Assembly (NCBI RefSeq): GCF_006539125.1
Contig: NZ_BJMK01000006.1
Location: 1-64,000 of the forward strand
Length of the DNA stretch: 64,000 nucleotides
Direction: 5' to 3'
Source: Gluconobacter sphaericus NBRC 12467
GTDB lineage: Bacteria; Pseudomonadota; Alphaproteobacteria; Acetobacterales; Acetobacteraceae
In this document: positions 45,587 to 53,623 of the stretch, one piece after another
Layout: each line of letters opens with the position of its first letter
Numbering within the stretch: the first letter of the stretch is position 1
Notes under the pieces: model-generated
Told to the model about the DNA's origin: nothing
Database searches by the model: none
The model's input: only the letters and a program-made list of their open reading frames with translations
Program-made: the position numbers and the translations under genes

Positions 45587-46477
45587 TCAGGCTCCGAATA
45601 TCCGACGTTTCAGGTTAAGCAGGTCCCGCCTGGGGCCAATCCCAATTTTCTTGGCATCAATCAGCGTCACCTGCCCGGCTGCGGACAGGGTGTGCATCCC
45701 ATCAGGATAGCGCTTCCGCAAAGACGCCGGGATAGCAATAGACAGGCCGGGGGTGATTTTCGGCAGCCCTCGCTCCAGCCCTTCGATTTCCAGCAGCCGA
45801 ATCCCGCGTCCATATGTTCCGCGACAATCCTGAGTAGGCAGGAAGATCTTTCCATCCACAAGAACCGGCGTGCCACCAGGACGTGCGCCGGCCCGGTCGT
45901 TCAGGAAAAGCCCAAGGTTTTTCCAAGGCCCCATCAGGGTATCGGCTACGGAAATGTTCAGAAGACTCTGCCGTTCGTCCTTGCTCCCTGCTGGCGTCCA
46001 GAACATCCACCAACGATTGGCATACTGGAATGGCGTGGCATCGATTGCGGCTTCGGGGAAATCGAACGCATCGACCCGCTCCCATGTACGCGGAAACGAT
46101 TTTGCCCGATAGAGCGAAAGACGCCCCGAAGCACTGGCTTCGGGCAGCATATAAACCTCGCCCTCATGTGCAAACACGAACGGGTAAGACAGATGCCAGG
46201 GCTCCCGCAAAACGGTTTCGCGAGACAGTAGACGGCCCGTTCCGTCATAGATCAGAACTTCGATCGTTCCCGTGGGACTGCGATAATCGAAGGCCTCGGC
46301 AAAAACGTGCAGCTTTCCGTCGCGCCAGAATCCGAACGGATCGGCCAGAAAGCAGTGATCCCCGATATCGGGCAGAGTCGTGATGGGAAAGCCGTTCAGA
46401 CTGGCAGCTTCGACCACCTCAGCCAGAGGCGCGTGAACGATGGCGCATCGCCAATGATCCGTTCGCAAAAATGGCAT
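45587..46477 (-). CDS. GINT1-type (glucosamine inositolphosphorylceramide transferase family) beta-propeller protein
   Basis: The 296-aa protein consists of a GH43-like five-bladed propeller: HCFLADPFGFWRDGKLHVFA, REPWHLSYPFVFAHEGEVYM followed by LPEASASG, then ATPFQYANRWWMFW and GGTPVLVDGKIFLPTQDC. This is the N-terminal domain family named after plant GINT1, the enzyme that glycosylates inositol phosphorylceramide. In bacteria such domains occur in many glycan clusters with unknown role. No transferase domain is attached here. Its convergence with the GT4 gene suggests a helper or glycosidase/transferase role on the same lipid. Confidence 0.65.
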   Translation of the reverse strand: MPFLRTDHWRCAIVHAPLAEVVEAASLNGFPITTLPDIGDHCFLADPFGFWRDGKLHVFAEAFDYRSPTGTIEVLIYDGTGRLLSRETVLREPWHLSYPFVFAHEGEVYMLPEASASGRLSLYRAKSFPRTWERVDAFDFPEAAIDATPFQYANRWWMFWTPAGSKDERQSLLNISVADTLMGPWKNLGLFLNDRAGARPGGTPVLVDGKIFLPTQDCRGTYGRGIRLLEIEGLERGLPKITPGLSIAIPASLRKRYPDGMHTLSAAGQVTLIDAKKIGIGPRRDLLNLKRRIFGA

Positions 46478-46558
46478 GAGGCACTCTCCCGTAAAAATAT
46501 AGCTTCAAAACAGCCTACCAGGGCAGACGTAGAGCCCAGATCGGAGCAGGATGGAACC

Positions 46559-47098
46559 ATGAGTACGGTTCTTGCCGAAAATCCCACTGCAACATCCTGT
46601 GGCCTGCCGGAAACGCAGCTGGCCATCCGGCGCGCCGTCCTCGGATTGTGCCGGACAATGAACTGGGCCGCCATCAATGAATTCGCCCTTCCCGCCGCCA
46701 GACGGCGCGCGGATATCATGGCGCTCCTGCCCGATCATTCCCTGACCTGCATCGAGATCAAATCCGGCCTGCGCGATTTCCAGACCGATCAGAAATGGCC
46801 CGAATACCGGGACTGGTCCGATCGGTTGTTTTTTGCGGTGGATGATAGCTTTCCGCTGGATCTAATTCCGCCGGATGCGGGCCTGATCGTCGTCAGTGTC
46901 AGTGCCGCCCCTCCTGCCCTGCGCGACAGTATTTTGGCAGAATGCACGATCATTCGGGAACCCGCGCTTCACAAGCTGCCTCCCGCACGGCGACGCACGC
47001 TGCTGCATCTGTTTGCCACAACGGCCGCAAACCGTCTCATGAGCCTTGAAGATCCCGCCATTACGGCATCCCTCCGCGCTACACAGCGTAAAGACTAG
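46559..47098 (+). CDS. mmcB: MmcB-family DNA repair protein
   Basis: ATG 46559 gives 179 aa. The PD-(D/E)xK-like nuclease core is visible: RRRADIMALL (Asp52), then LTCIEIKSGLRDFQTDQKWP with Glu66 and Lys68. The family (formerly DUF1052) is found in alphaproteobacteria. In Caulobacter MmcB acts with error-prone repair factors under the SOS response. I saw no clear SOS box (GTTC-N7-GTTC type) upstream. The inositol-monophosphatase-family gene starts 9 nt after its stop and is probably cotranscribed. Confidence 0.85.
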   Translation: MSTVLAENPTATSCGLPETQLAIRRAVLGLCRTMNWAAINEFALPAARRRADIMALLPDHSLTCIEIKSGLRDFQTDQKWPEYRDWSDRLFFAVDDSFPLDLIPPDAGLIVVSVSAAPPALRDSILAECTIIREPALHKLPPARRRTLLHLFATTAANRLMSLEDPAITASLRATQRKD

Positions 47099-47107
47099 GA
47101 CAGTTCC

Positions 47108-47896
47108 ATGACCTTCGATCCGATTGCCGTCCGCCTCGAAGCCGCCCGCTCCGTTGTGCGTGATGCGGCCCAGCTTGCTCTCTCCTTACGCCCTGCTCCG
47201 GGTGGCCCGACCGGAACCCTCAAGGGGCGACAGGACTACCTGACCGAGACGGATGGCGCCGTCGAAGCCTTTGTCAGCCGTCGCATCCAGGAGCTTTTTC
47301 CCGAGGATGGTTTTCAGGGCGAGGAAAATGGTGCAACGCGGCAGGGCGGTTTCCGCTGGGTCGTGGACCCGATTGACGGTACCTCCAACTATGCGCGTGG
47401 CCGTGACCGCTGGTGCGTGTCGCTCGGCCTGCTGGACGGAGACGAACCCGTTGCCGGCGTGATCGATGCGCCGGCGCTTTGTGAGGTCTTCACGGCCCAG
47501 AAGGGCAAGGGCGCGTTCCTGAACGGCAAGCCGATCAAGGCATCTCCCATCACGAACACGCAGGAAGCCATGATCGAGATGGGCTGGTCCGCGCGCGTGC
47601 CGACCGGAACCTTCAACGAGAAGATCGCAGCTATCATGGCGCTCGGCGCAATGCCCCGCTCCGGCGGATCGGGTGCGCTGGCCCTGGCCGACGTGGCCTG
47701 CGGGCGCTCCGACGGATATCTGGAAATTGTCATCCAGCTCTGGGATGTGGCAGCCGCACTGGTCATCCTTTCGGAAGCCGGGGCCACGGTATCGCCCTTC
47801 CTTCAGACAGGCGGCCTGACGGGCGGGGCAACTATTCTTGCCGCCGCGCCCGGCATTGCGAAGGCCCTGTCAGCCGCCGTTGACGTAGAAATCTGA
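47108..47896 (+). CDS. Inositol-monophosphatase-family phosphatase
   Basis: The 262-aa Mg-dependent phosphatase has the family signature in order: metal ligands in GFQGEENG, the WVVDPIDGTSNYARG box, and IQLWDVAAALVILSEAGATV near the C-terminus. Related enzymes hydrolyse inositol-1-phosphate, histidinol phosphate, fructose-1,6-bisphosphate or 3'-phosphoadenosine phosphate. The close relatives of this DGTSNYARG form are often annotated as inositol or histidinol phosphatase. An inositol role would fit the sphingolipid locus 1 kb away, but mmcB lies between them, so the link is weak. Confidence 0.83.
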   Translation: MTFDPIAVRLEAARSVVRDAAQLALSLRPAPGGPTGTLKGRQDYLTETDGAVEAFVSRRIQELFPEDGFQGEENGATRQGGFRWVVDPIDGTSNYARGRDRWCVSLGLLDGDEPVAGVIDAPALCEVFTAQKGKGAFLNGKPIKASPITNTQEAMIEMGWSARVPTGTFNEKIAAIMALGAMPRSGGSGALALADVACGRSDGYLEIVIQLWDVAAALVILSEAGATVSPFLQTGGLTGGATILAAAPGIAKALSAAVDVEI

Positions 47897-47905
47897 CATC
47901 CTCTC

Positions 47906-47950
47906 CCCCCGCACTCGTGATTTGGCCGCATTTGGCGCATAGTGCGGGGG
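47906..47950. promoter_or_regulatory. 10-bp inverted repeat between phosphatase and SYLF genes
   Basis: CCCCCGCACT (47906-47915) and AGTGCGGGGG (47941-47950) are perfect inverted repeats with a 25-nt spacer. There is no T-tract, so it is more likely an operator or leader hairpin of the SYLF gene (start 47985) than a terminator. Confidence 0.4.
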
Positions 47951-47984
47951 AATATTCATACGATGACTGCAGAAGGTACCCTCC

Positions 47985-48869
47985 ATGACCCTGTCCGGTC
48001 TCCTGCGTAAGACCATGCTCGTCGCTTCGGGCTGCGCCGCCCTGTCAGCCTGTTCCGATGCTCCCCAGACCACGGCCAGCCAGCAGCAGATCATTGTCGA
48101 TCGCGCCACGCTGGCGGTTCAGGATCTCTTCATGGGAACAACAGCCCAGTCCCGCTCCCAGAAACTTCTGGCACAAGCCAAGGCCGTCATGATCTGCCCA
48201 TCCGTGCTGAATATGTCATTCGGGATCGGTGGATCGGGTGGCCGCTGCCTGCTTCTGAGCCGCGATGCCCGCGGATCATGGTCAGATCCGGCATTCTACC
48301 GTCTTGGCACAGCCTCGATGGGGCTTCAGCTTGGTGTACAGAGCACGGAAACAATCCTGTTCATCATGTCCCAGCGCGGCATTCAAGCCATTCTGGACAG
48401 CCAGTTCAAGTTTGATGCCTCTGCGTCCGCTTCCTTCGCCAGCATCGGCACTGGTCTGGAGGACAGTACGGCTGGCGCGCACAATACCGATATCTACGCC
48501 GCCCAGAAAAACGAGGGTCTTTATGCCGGTGCAGCGCTGGGTGGTTCCAAGCTGACCGTCGATAGTGGCGCTAACCGGGCCTATTACAACCAGACCGTCG
48601 GCCCCGAGGACATTGTCGTGACAATGCGCGTCAACAACCCGTCTGCTGATCCACTGCGCCGCGCCCTGATGTCCGTAGCCAAGCTGACCACCAGCAGTAC
48701 TGCTACAGCAACATCCCGTATGTCACAGGCTACTACCGCCGCGCGCACGACCGCCACGCAGGACGTCGTTGGCAACAACCCCTATCCGGCAACCTACGAC
48801 GCCACTCGCCCATATTCAGCACAGGCATCCAGCGTGCAAAGCCAAACTCTCGCTCCGCTGAAGCACTGA
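47985..48869 (+). CDS. SYLF-domain (YSC84-like) lipoprotein
   Basis: The 294-aa lipoprotein (lipobox ALSAC, Cys23) carries a SYLF lipid-binding domain: QSRSQKLLAQAKAVMICP, FGIGGSGGRCLLLSRD, FYRLGTASMGLQLGVQS, and EGLYAGAALGGSKLTVD. In eukaryotes the domain binds phosphoinositides. In bacteria these envelope proteins have no settled role. A Thr/Ser/Ala-rich low-complexity tail (last ~60 residues) follows. It is monocistronic, bounded upstream by an inverted repeat and downstream by a hairpin. Confidence 0.83.
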   Translation: MTLSGLLRKTMLVASGCAALSACSDAPQTTASQQQIIVDRATLAVQDLFMGTTAQSRSQKLLAQAKAVMICPSVLNMSFGIGGSGGRCLLLSRDARGSWSDPAFYRLGTASMGLQLGVQSTETILFIMSQRGIQAILDSQFKFDASASASFASIGTGLEDSTAGAHNTDIYAAQKNEGLYAGAALGGSKLTVDSGANRAYYNQTVGPEDIVVTMRVNNPSADPLRRALMSVAKLTTSSTATATSRMSQATTAARTTATQDVVGNNPYPATYDATRPYSAQASSVQSQTLAPLKH

Positions 48870-48877
48870 GACCACGC

Positions 48878-48903
48878 TGCCCGTCCTCTGCGGAGGGCGG
48901 GTT
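48878..48903. terminator. Hairpin between convergent SYLF and mltG genes
   Basis: CCCGTCCTC and GGAGGGCGGG pair around a short loop and are followed by TTT. The T-run is short, so termination strength is uncertain, but the site lies exactly between the two stops. Confidence 0.55.
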
Positions 48904-49953
48904 TCAGTTCTGGTTCTGGGGAATCGCCGACAGATGCGCGTGATAGGCGCGGATGTTTTTATCCTGATCGGCGAGCGTCTCGGCGAAATTATGCCCGCCT
49001 TTCCCCGTAGCCACAAAATACAGCATCTTCCCGTCGGCCGGATGCGCTGCGGCGTCCAGTGAGCTCTGTCCGGGTGAGCAGATGGGCCCCGGAGGCAGCC
49101 CCGCCTGAAGATAGGTATTGTAAGGACCTGGGGCTTGCAGATCCTCATGAGTCAGCGGTGAGTCCAGCGTTCCCATTCCATTACTAAGCCCGTAAATGAC
49201 GCTCGGATCCGTCTGAAGACGCATTCCCAGTTTCAGACGGTTCAGGAAGACGCGTGCCACCATTGGCCGCTCGGACGACACAGCCGTCTCACGCTCGATT
49301 AGCGATGCCAGAACCAGCAGTTCCTTTGGAGACTGGATCAGCCCGTCGAGCGCTTCGACATTGCGCCCGTCCCAGGCTGCGGCGAGCTTGACGGCCATCA
49401 TTTTCTGCAATTTCTCGGCCAGAGCCTGGCGCGACGTTCCCCAGACGTAAGAGACCGTCTGCGGAAAGACGCTGCCCTCGGAAAGCGTGAGCACTTCACC
49501 GCTCAGCGCAGGAGCTTTGTTCAGAATGGCCGCAATCCTGATGGCCGTCAGTCCCTCGGGCACCGTAAGCTGATGAGAAACAGGCTTGCCGTGACGCAGG
49601 ATCTCAAGGGTATGCGCGACCGAAACCCGGGCCGGAAACTGCAGTTCCGCAGCGTGGATCTGACCATCGCGATGCGTCAGGAACGCGGCAATCCGGAAAA
49701 ACGTACCGGATGCCCATGTCGGAGAGAGGATCCCGTCATCCTGAAGCACTTTCGTCACACGAGCATTATTGCCATGCGGAATCACGAAAGTCTTTTCGTC
49801 CTGCAGCGGCCCGGGATCGGTATAGTGGCCGTAACCTGCGGCCAGCCCTGCAACGAGGAGCAGTGGCGCCCCGAAGAACGCCAGCTTACGGCCAGCCTTT
49901 GGCGGAAGAACAAGCTTCCGCGGTTCTTCGCTGTCAGACGGGCCTTCAGACAT
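48904..49953 (-). CDS. mltG: Endolytic murein transglycosylase
   Basis: The 349-aa protein has one N-terminal membrane helix (KLAFFGAPLLLVAGLAAGYG), a LysM-like region, and the YceG domain with the catalytic Glu in LASLIERETAVSSERPMV. The conserved FLNRLKLGMRLQTDPSVIYG, AGLPPGPICSPGQSSLDAA and YFVATGKGGHNFAETLADQD follow. It cleaves nascent glycan strands and helps set their length. It lies 17 nt downstream of fabF, the usual end of the fab operon in proteobacteria. Confidence 0.94.
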   Translation of the reverse strand: MSEGPSDSEEPRKLVLPPKAGRKLAFFGAPLLLVAGLAAGYGHYTDPGPLQDEKTFVIPHGNNARVTKVLQDDGILSPTWASGTFFRIAAFLTHRDGQIHAAELQFPARVSVAHTLEILRHGKPVSHQLTVPEGLTAIRIAAILNKAPALSGEVLTLSEGSVFPQTVSYVWGTSRQALAEKLQKMMAVKLAAAWDGRNVEALDGLIQSPKELLVLASLIERETAVSSERPMVARVFLNRLKLGMRLQTDPSVIYGLSNGMGTLDSPLTHEDLQAPGPYNTYLQAGLPPGPICSPGQSSLDAAAHPADGKMLYFVATGKGGHNFAETLADQDKNIRAYHAHLSAIPQNQN

Positions 49954-49970
49954 TCAGAATGAACCCTTCC

Positions 49971-51257
49971 TCAGTCCTTGAAGCGCTTGAGGATGATGCT
50001 CGCATTCGTACCGCCAAAGCCGAAGCTGTTGGACAGGGCAATGTCGATCTTGCGCTGCTGGGCCACGTGCGCAACGCGGTCGATGACACTTTCACGCGCC
50101 GGATTGTCCAGGTTCAACGTGGGCGGCACGACGCCATCACGGATGGCCTGAAGGCAAAAAATCGCCTCGACCGCACCGGCCGCACCCAGAAGATGGCCAA
50201 TGGCCGACTTCGTAGAAGACATGACCAGACGCTTGGCGTCATCGCCGAAGAAGCGCTCGACCGCATCAAGCTCAAGATCATCCGCCATGGTGGAGGTGCC
50301 GTGGGCGTTGACATAATCGATGTCAGCCGTGGTCAAGCCACCACTGTTGCGCAGCGCGGCCTTCATGGCACGGAACGCACCCTCGTGACCTTCAGCCGGA
50401 GCCGTGATGTGATGGGCATCGCCGGACATACCGTAACCGCCAATTTCACCGTAGATCTTTGCACCGCGGCGCTTGGCGTGCTCAAGCTCTTCAAGCACGA
50501 CCACACCGGCACCTTCACCCATGATAAAGCCGTCGCGATCCTTGTCCCAAGGGCGCGAAGCCTTGGTCGGATCATCGTTGGAGGCAGTGGACAGGGCACG
50601 GGCCGAGCAGAACCCGGCAATGCCGAGCGAGCAGATCGCAGCTTCCGCACCGCCGGCAATCATGACGTCCGCATCACCATACTGGATGAGACGCGAGGCG
50701 TCACCGATGGCGTGAACGCCGGTCGCGCAGGCCGTCACGACCGCATGGTTCGGTCCCTTGAAGCCGTAGCGGATCGAAAGGTGACCCGAAATAAGATTGA
50801 TCAGGGCCGAAGGAATGAAGAACGGCGACAGACGGCGGGCCTTGCCGCTCGAAACCGTCAGGGAGCCGTCATAAATCGTCTGAAGACCGCCGATCCCCGA
50901 GCCGATCATCACGCCCGTGGCGCAGCGATCGTCTTCGTCCTCAGGCTTCCAGCCTGAATCCTCGACAGCCTGAATGGCTGCGGCAAGACCCAGATGGATG
51001 AAGCGATCCATCTTCTTCTGGTCCTTGACCGGCACCCAGTCGGACAACGTGAGACCACCTTCCGCCGTCGGGCCGTCCGGAACCTGTCCGGCGACCTGGG
51101 CAGGAAGTTCGGAGGGGTCGAAATGCGTAATCCGGCCAATGCCGGACTGTCCTTCGATCAGCCGCTTCCAGGTCAGTTCCGCGCCCACAGCCAGTGGGCT
51201 GACAACACCGATACCGGTTACGACGACGCGCCGCCCGTTAGTTGCAGTCCCGCTCAT
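49971..51257 (-). CDS. fabF: Beta-ketoacyl-ACP synthase II
   Basis: From ATG 51257 (GAGG 5 nt upstream) the 428-aa thiolase-fold enzyme elongates acyl-ACP with malonyl-ACP. The active-site Cys lies in AVVTACATGVHAIG. The two His are in DYVNAHGTSTMADD and SSTKSAIGHLLGAAGAVEAI, and GFGGTNASIILKRF ends the protein. Length is slightly above the ~413 aa norm. It follows acpP on the same strand after a gap of 134 nt with a strong hairpin, and precedes mltG. Confidence 0.96.
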   Translation of the reverse strand: MSGTATNGRRVVVTGIGVVSPLAVGAELTWKRLIEGQSGIGRITHFDPSELPAQVAGQVPDGPTAEGGLTLSDWVPVKDQKKMDRFIHLGLAAAIQAVEDSGWKPEDEDDRCATGVMIGSGIGGLQTIYDGSLTVSSGKARRLSPFFIPSALINLISGHLSIRYGFKGPNHAVVTACATGVHAIGDASRLIQYGDADVMIAGGAEAAICSLGIAGFCSARALSTASNDDPTKASRPWDKDRDGFIMGEGAGVVVLEELEHAKRRGAKIYGEIGGYGMSGDAHHITAPAEGHEGAFRAMKAALRNSGGLTTADIDYVNAHGTSTMADDLELDAVERFFGDDAKRLVMSSTKSAIGHLLGAAGAVEAIFCLQAIRDGVVPPTLNLDNPARESVIDRVAHVAQQRKIDIALSNSFGFGGTNASIILKRFKD

Positions 51258-51349
51258 CGATGCCTCTTGTCTCACGTTATGTCCGGGTCTTGCAGCCGGG
51301 CCTCATGACAGGACCCGACTGGTCTTCCACCCCTGAACGGGATGGGAAT

Positions 51350-51373
51350 CCGGGGTCGGAAAACCGCCCCCGG
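51350..51373 (-). promoter_or_regulatory. GC-rich hairpin between acpP and fabF
   Basis: CCGGGGTCGG (51350-51359) and CCGCCCCCGG (51364-51373) pair around AAAA, 18 nt after the acpP stop on the minus strand. There is no U-tract on the minus strand, so it probably acts as a 3'-end stabiliser or partial attenuator that lets acpP RNA exceed fabF RNA. Confidence 0.5.
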
Positions 51374-51391
51374 TCAGCTTGAGGACTGGCC

Positions 51392-51631
51392 TCAGGCTGC
51401 TTTCTGCTTTTCGATGTAGTCGATGGCATCCTTGACGGTTGCGATCTTCTCGGCTGCATCTTCCGGGATCTCGACGGAGAAGGCTTCTTCGAAAGCCATG
51501 ACCAGCTCGACCGTGTCGAGGCTGTCTGCGCCCAGATCGTCGATGAACGACGCGTCCGGCGTTACCTTGCTTTCGTCCACACCGAGGTGCTCGACAACGA
51601 TCTTCTTTACCTTGTCAGCAATGTCGCTCAT
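51392..51631 (-). CDS. acpP: Housekeeping acyl carrier protein
   Basis: ATG 51631 (AAGGAA ribosome site upstream) gives 79 acidic residues: [20 protein letters not shown], then [19 protein letters not shown] with the phosphopantetheine Ser, ending DYIEKQKAA. This is the central carrier of fatty acid synthesis. It lies between fabG and fabF, with 222 nt upstream that probably holds its own promoter, as is common for acpP. Confidence 0.97.
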   Translation of the reverse strand: MSDIADKVKKIVVEHLGVDESKVTPDASFIDDLGADSLDTVELVMAFEEAFSVEIPEDAAEKIATVKDAIDYIEKQKAA

Positions 51632-51853
51632 CTGTTTGTTCCTTCTGCCCATCCGGGACCCTGTTGCCCGTCCGGTGCGTTACATCAAAACTCGTACTGC
51701 CGTCTGCCAGTCCGGAAGCCCAGTGGTTCCTCCAGAGCAGGGCCGCCCCCATGGAAGGGGAGGCGTTGCCGCCGGAAAAGCCGGACATCAGCCTTCAGCA
51801 GGCCGGGCAAAGCAGCGCGCGATTAGCATGCTTTAACCAAAAAGGCCAAGCAT

Positions 51854-52594
51854 TCACACCATCGCCATGCCACCATTGACATGCAGGGTCGTACCGGTGA
51901 CCCATGCTGCCTCTTCGGAAGCCAGATATACCACTGCGGACGCCACGTCACCAGTATTCCCCATCCGACCGAGCGGAATAGAGCCAACTAGCTTTTCACG
52001 CACCGCTTCCGGCAGCACATCCGTCATCGGCGTCTCGATGAAACCGGGGGCCACGACGTTGACCGTGACGCCACGCGGACCGGCTTCCTGCGCCAGAGAC
52101 TTACTCATGCCCACGATGCCCGCTTTGGCGGCGGCATAGTTGGCCTGACCGGCATTGCCCGTCGTTCCCACCACGGAAGCGATCGAAATGATCCGCCCCG
52201 CACGACGACGCAGCATGCCCTTGAGCGCAGCACGGGCCAGACGGAACGGACTTTCCAAATCGACGGTCAGAACCTGCGACCAGTCACTGTCCTTCATGCG
52301 AATGGCTAGCGTATCGCGCGTCAGGCCGGCATTGTTAACCAGAATATCCAACGGAGCGCCTGCAACGGCTTCGGCCTTGGCCACGAGACCGTCGGCCTCG
52401 GCGGGATCGGACAGGTTGGCGACGGCGATATAGGCGCGCTCGCCCAAGCTGTCGGCGAGTTCCTGAAGAGCGGCCTCGCGCGTGCCGCTAAGCACGACCG
52501 TCGCACCCTGCGCATGAAGCTGACGGGCAATCGCAGCGCCAATACCGCCGGAGGCACCCGTGACGAGAGCAATCTTGCCGGAAAGAGAGAACAT
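51854..52594 (-). CDS. fabG: 3-oxoacyl-ACP reductase
   Basis: The 246-aa short-chain dehydrogenase reduces 3-oxoacyl-ACP with NADPH. Cofactor motif TGASGGIGAAIARQL, NNAGLTRD, catalytic Ser in SIASVVGTTGNAGQ, Tyr/Lys in NYAAAKAGIVGMSKSLA, and the C-terminal YLASEEAAWVTGTTLHVNGG are all present. It starts 12 nt after the fabD stop, so the two genes form one operon with acpP and fabF downstream. Confidence 0.96.
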   Translation of the reverse strand: MFSLSGKIALVTGASGGIGAAIARQLHAQGATVVLSGTREAALQELADSLGERAYIAVANLSDPAEADGLVAKAEAVAGAPLDILVNNAGLTRDTLAIRMKDSDWSQVLTVDLESPFRLARAALKGMLRRRAGRIISIASVVGTTGNAGQANYAAAKAGIVGMSKSLAQEAGPRGVTVNVVAPGFIETPMTDVLPEAVREKLVGSIPLGRMGNTGDVASAVVYLASEEAAWVTGTTLHVNGGMAMV

Positions 52595-52606
52595 AATCGG
52601 TTGTCC

Positions 52607-53551
52607 TTAAAGGGTCTTGAGCAGGGCTTCGATTTCAGCGGGCGTTCCGGCATTGCTCGTGGCTAAATCAGGAGCGATACGACGTGCCAGACCGCAGAGG
52701 ACCTTGCCTGCACCAAGCTCGTGCATGTTCGTCACACCCATCGCCACCATTGCTTGCACGCTCTCGCGCCAACGCACGGTGCCCGTCACCTGCTTCACGA
52801 GAAGTTCGCGAATGGTTGCCGGATCGGTCACCTTGGCGGCCGTGACGTTGGCGATGACTGGAACATACGGTGCGTTCAGTGTGGCAGTCGCCAACGCATC
52901 TTCCATCTCGCGTGCGGCAGGCGCCATCAGCGACGAATGGAAAGGTGCAGATACCGGCAGCTTCACGGCGCGTTTGATACCATGTTCCTTGGCAACGGCA
53001 ATGGCGCGATCGATTGCGCTCATCACACCGGACACAACGATCTGACCACCGCCATTATCGTTGGCAATTTCCAGCGTCTCGCCCTGAGAGGCTTCATCAC
53101 AGATCGCACGGGCCTGAGACGCATCCACACCTAGAAGGGCCGCCATGCCGCCCTCACCGGCCGGTACAGCGCGCTGCATGGCCTGACCACGCAAACGCAG
53201 CAAACGCGCACCTTCCGCGATCCCAAGCGTGCCCGCAGCGGCCAGCGCGGAATACTCGCCCAACGAATGCCCGGCCAGCAGAGCCGCCTTGTCCGCCAGT
53301 TTGAAGCCACCTTCGCTTTCCAGAGCACGCACGGCAGCGAGCGAGACCGCAAACAGCGCAGGCTGGGCGTTTTCGGTCCGCGTCAGTTCATCCGCATCGC
53401 CGGAAAACATCAGACGCGAGAGATGATCGCCGAGGGCCTCGTCCACTTCCTGAAAAACGGCGCGGGAGGATGCAAAAGCCTCATTCAGGGCCTGCCCCAT
53501 CCCGACGGACTGGCTCCCCTGTCCCGGAAAGACGAACGCGTGAACCGACAT
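52607..53551 (-). CDS. fabD: Malonyl-CoA:ACP transacylase
   Basis: From ATG 53551 (GGGGGA just upstream) the 314-aa enzyme moves malonyl from CoA to ACP. It begins MSVHAFVFPGQGSQSVGMGQ and has the nucleophile elbow GHSLGEYSALAAAG, plus the His in VSAPFHSSLM. It is the first gene of the fabD-fabG-acpP-fabF-mltG series. The frame stays open upstream (to 53608), but the FPGQGSQ start and ribosome site decide for 53551. Confidence 0.96.
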   Translation of the reverse strand: MSVHAFVFPGQGSQSVGMGQALNEAFASSRAVFQEVDEALGDHLSRLMFSGDADELTRTENAQPALFAVSLAAVRALESEGGFKLADKAALLAGHSLGEYSALAAAGTLGIAEGARLLRLRGQAMQRAVPAGEGGMAALLGVDASQARAICDEASQGETLEIANDNGGGQIVVSGVMSAIDRAIAVAKEHGIKRAVKLPVSAPFHSSLMAPAAREMEDALATATLNAPYVPVIANVTAAKVTDPATIRELLVKQVTGTVRWRESVQAMVAMGVTNMHELGAGKVLCGLARRIAPDLATSNAGTPAEIEALLKTL

Positions 53552-53623
53552 GGATCCCCCTGCTGGCAGTGAATTTAAGGTTCCGCGTGATGCGTCCTTG
53601 CGGGCCATCTGTCAAATCCCGCG

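Noticed and set aside
49710-50957. 415-codon plus-strand frame opposite mltG and fabF
   Set aside because: Spans two clear genes on the other strand and has no family features.
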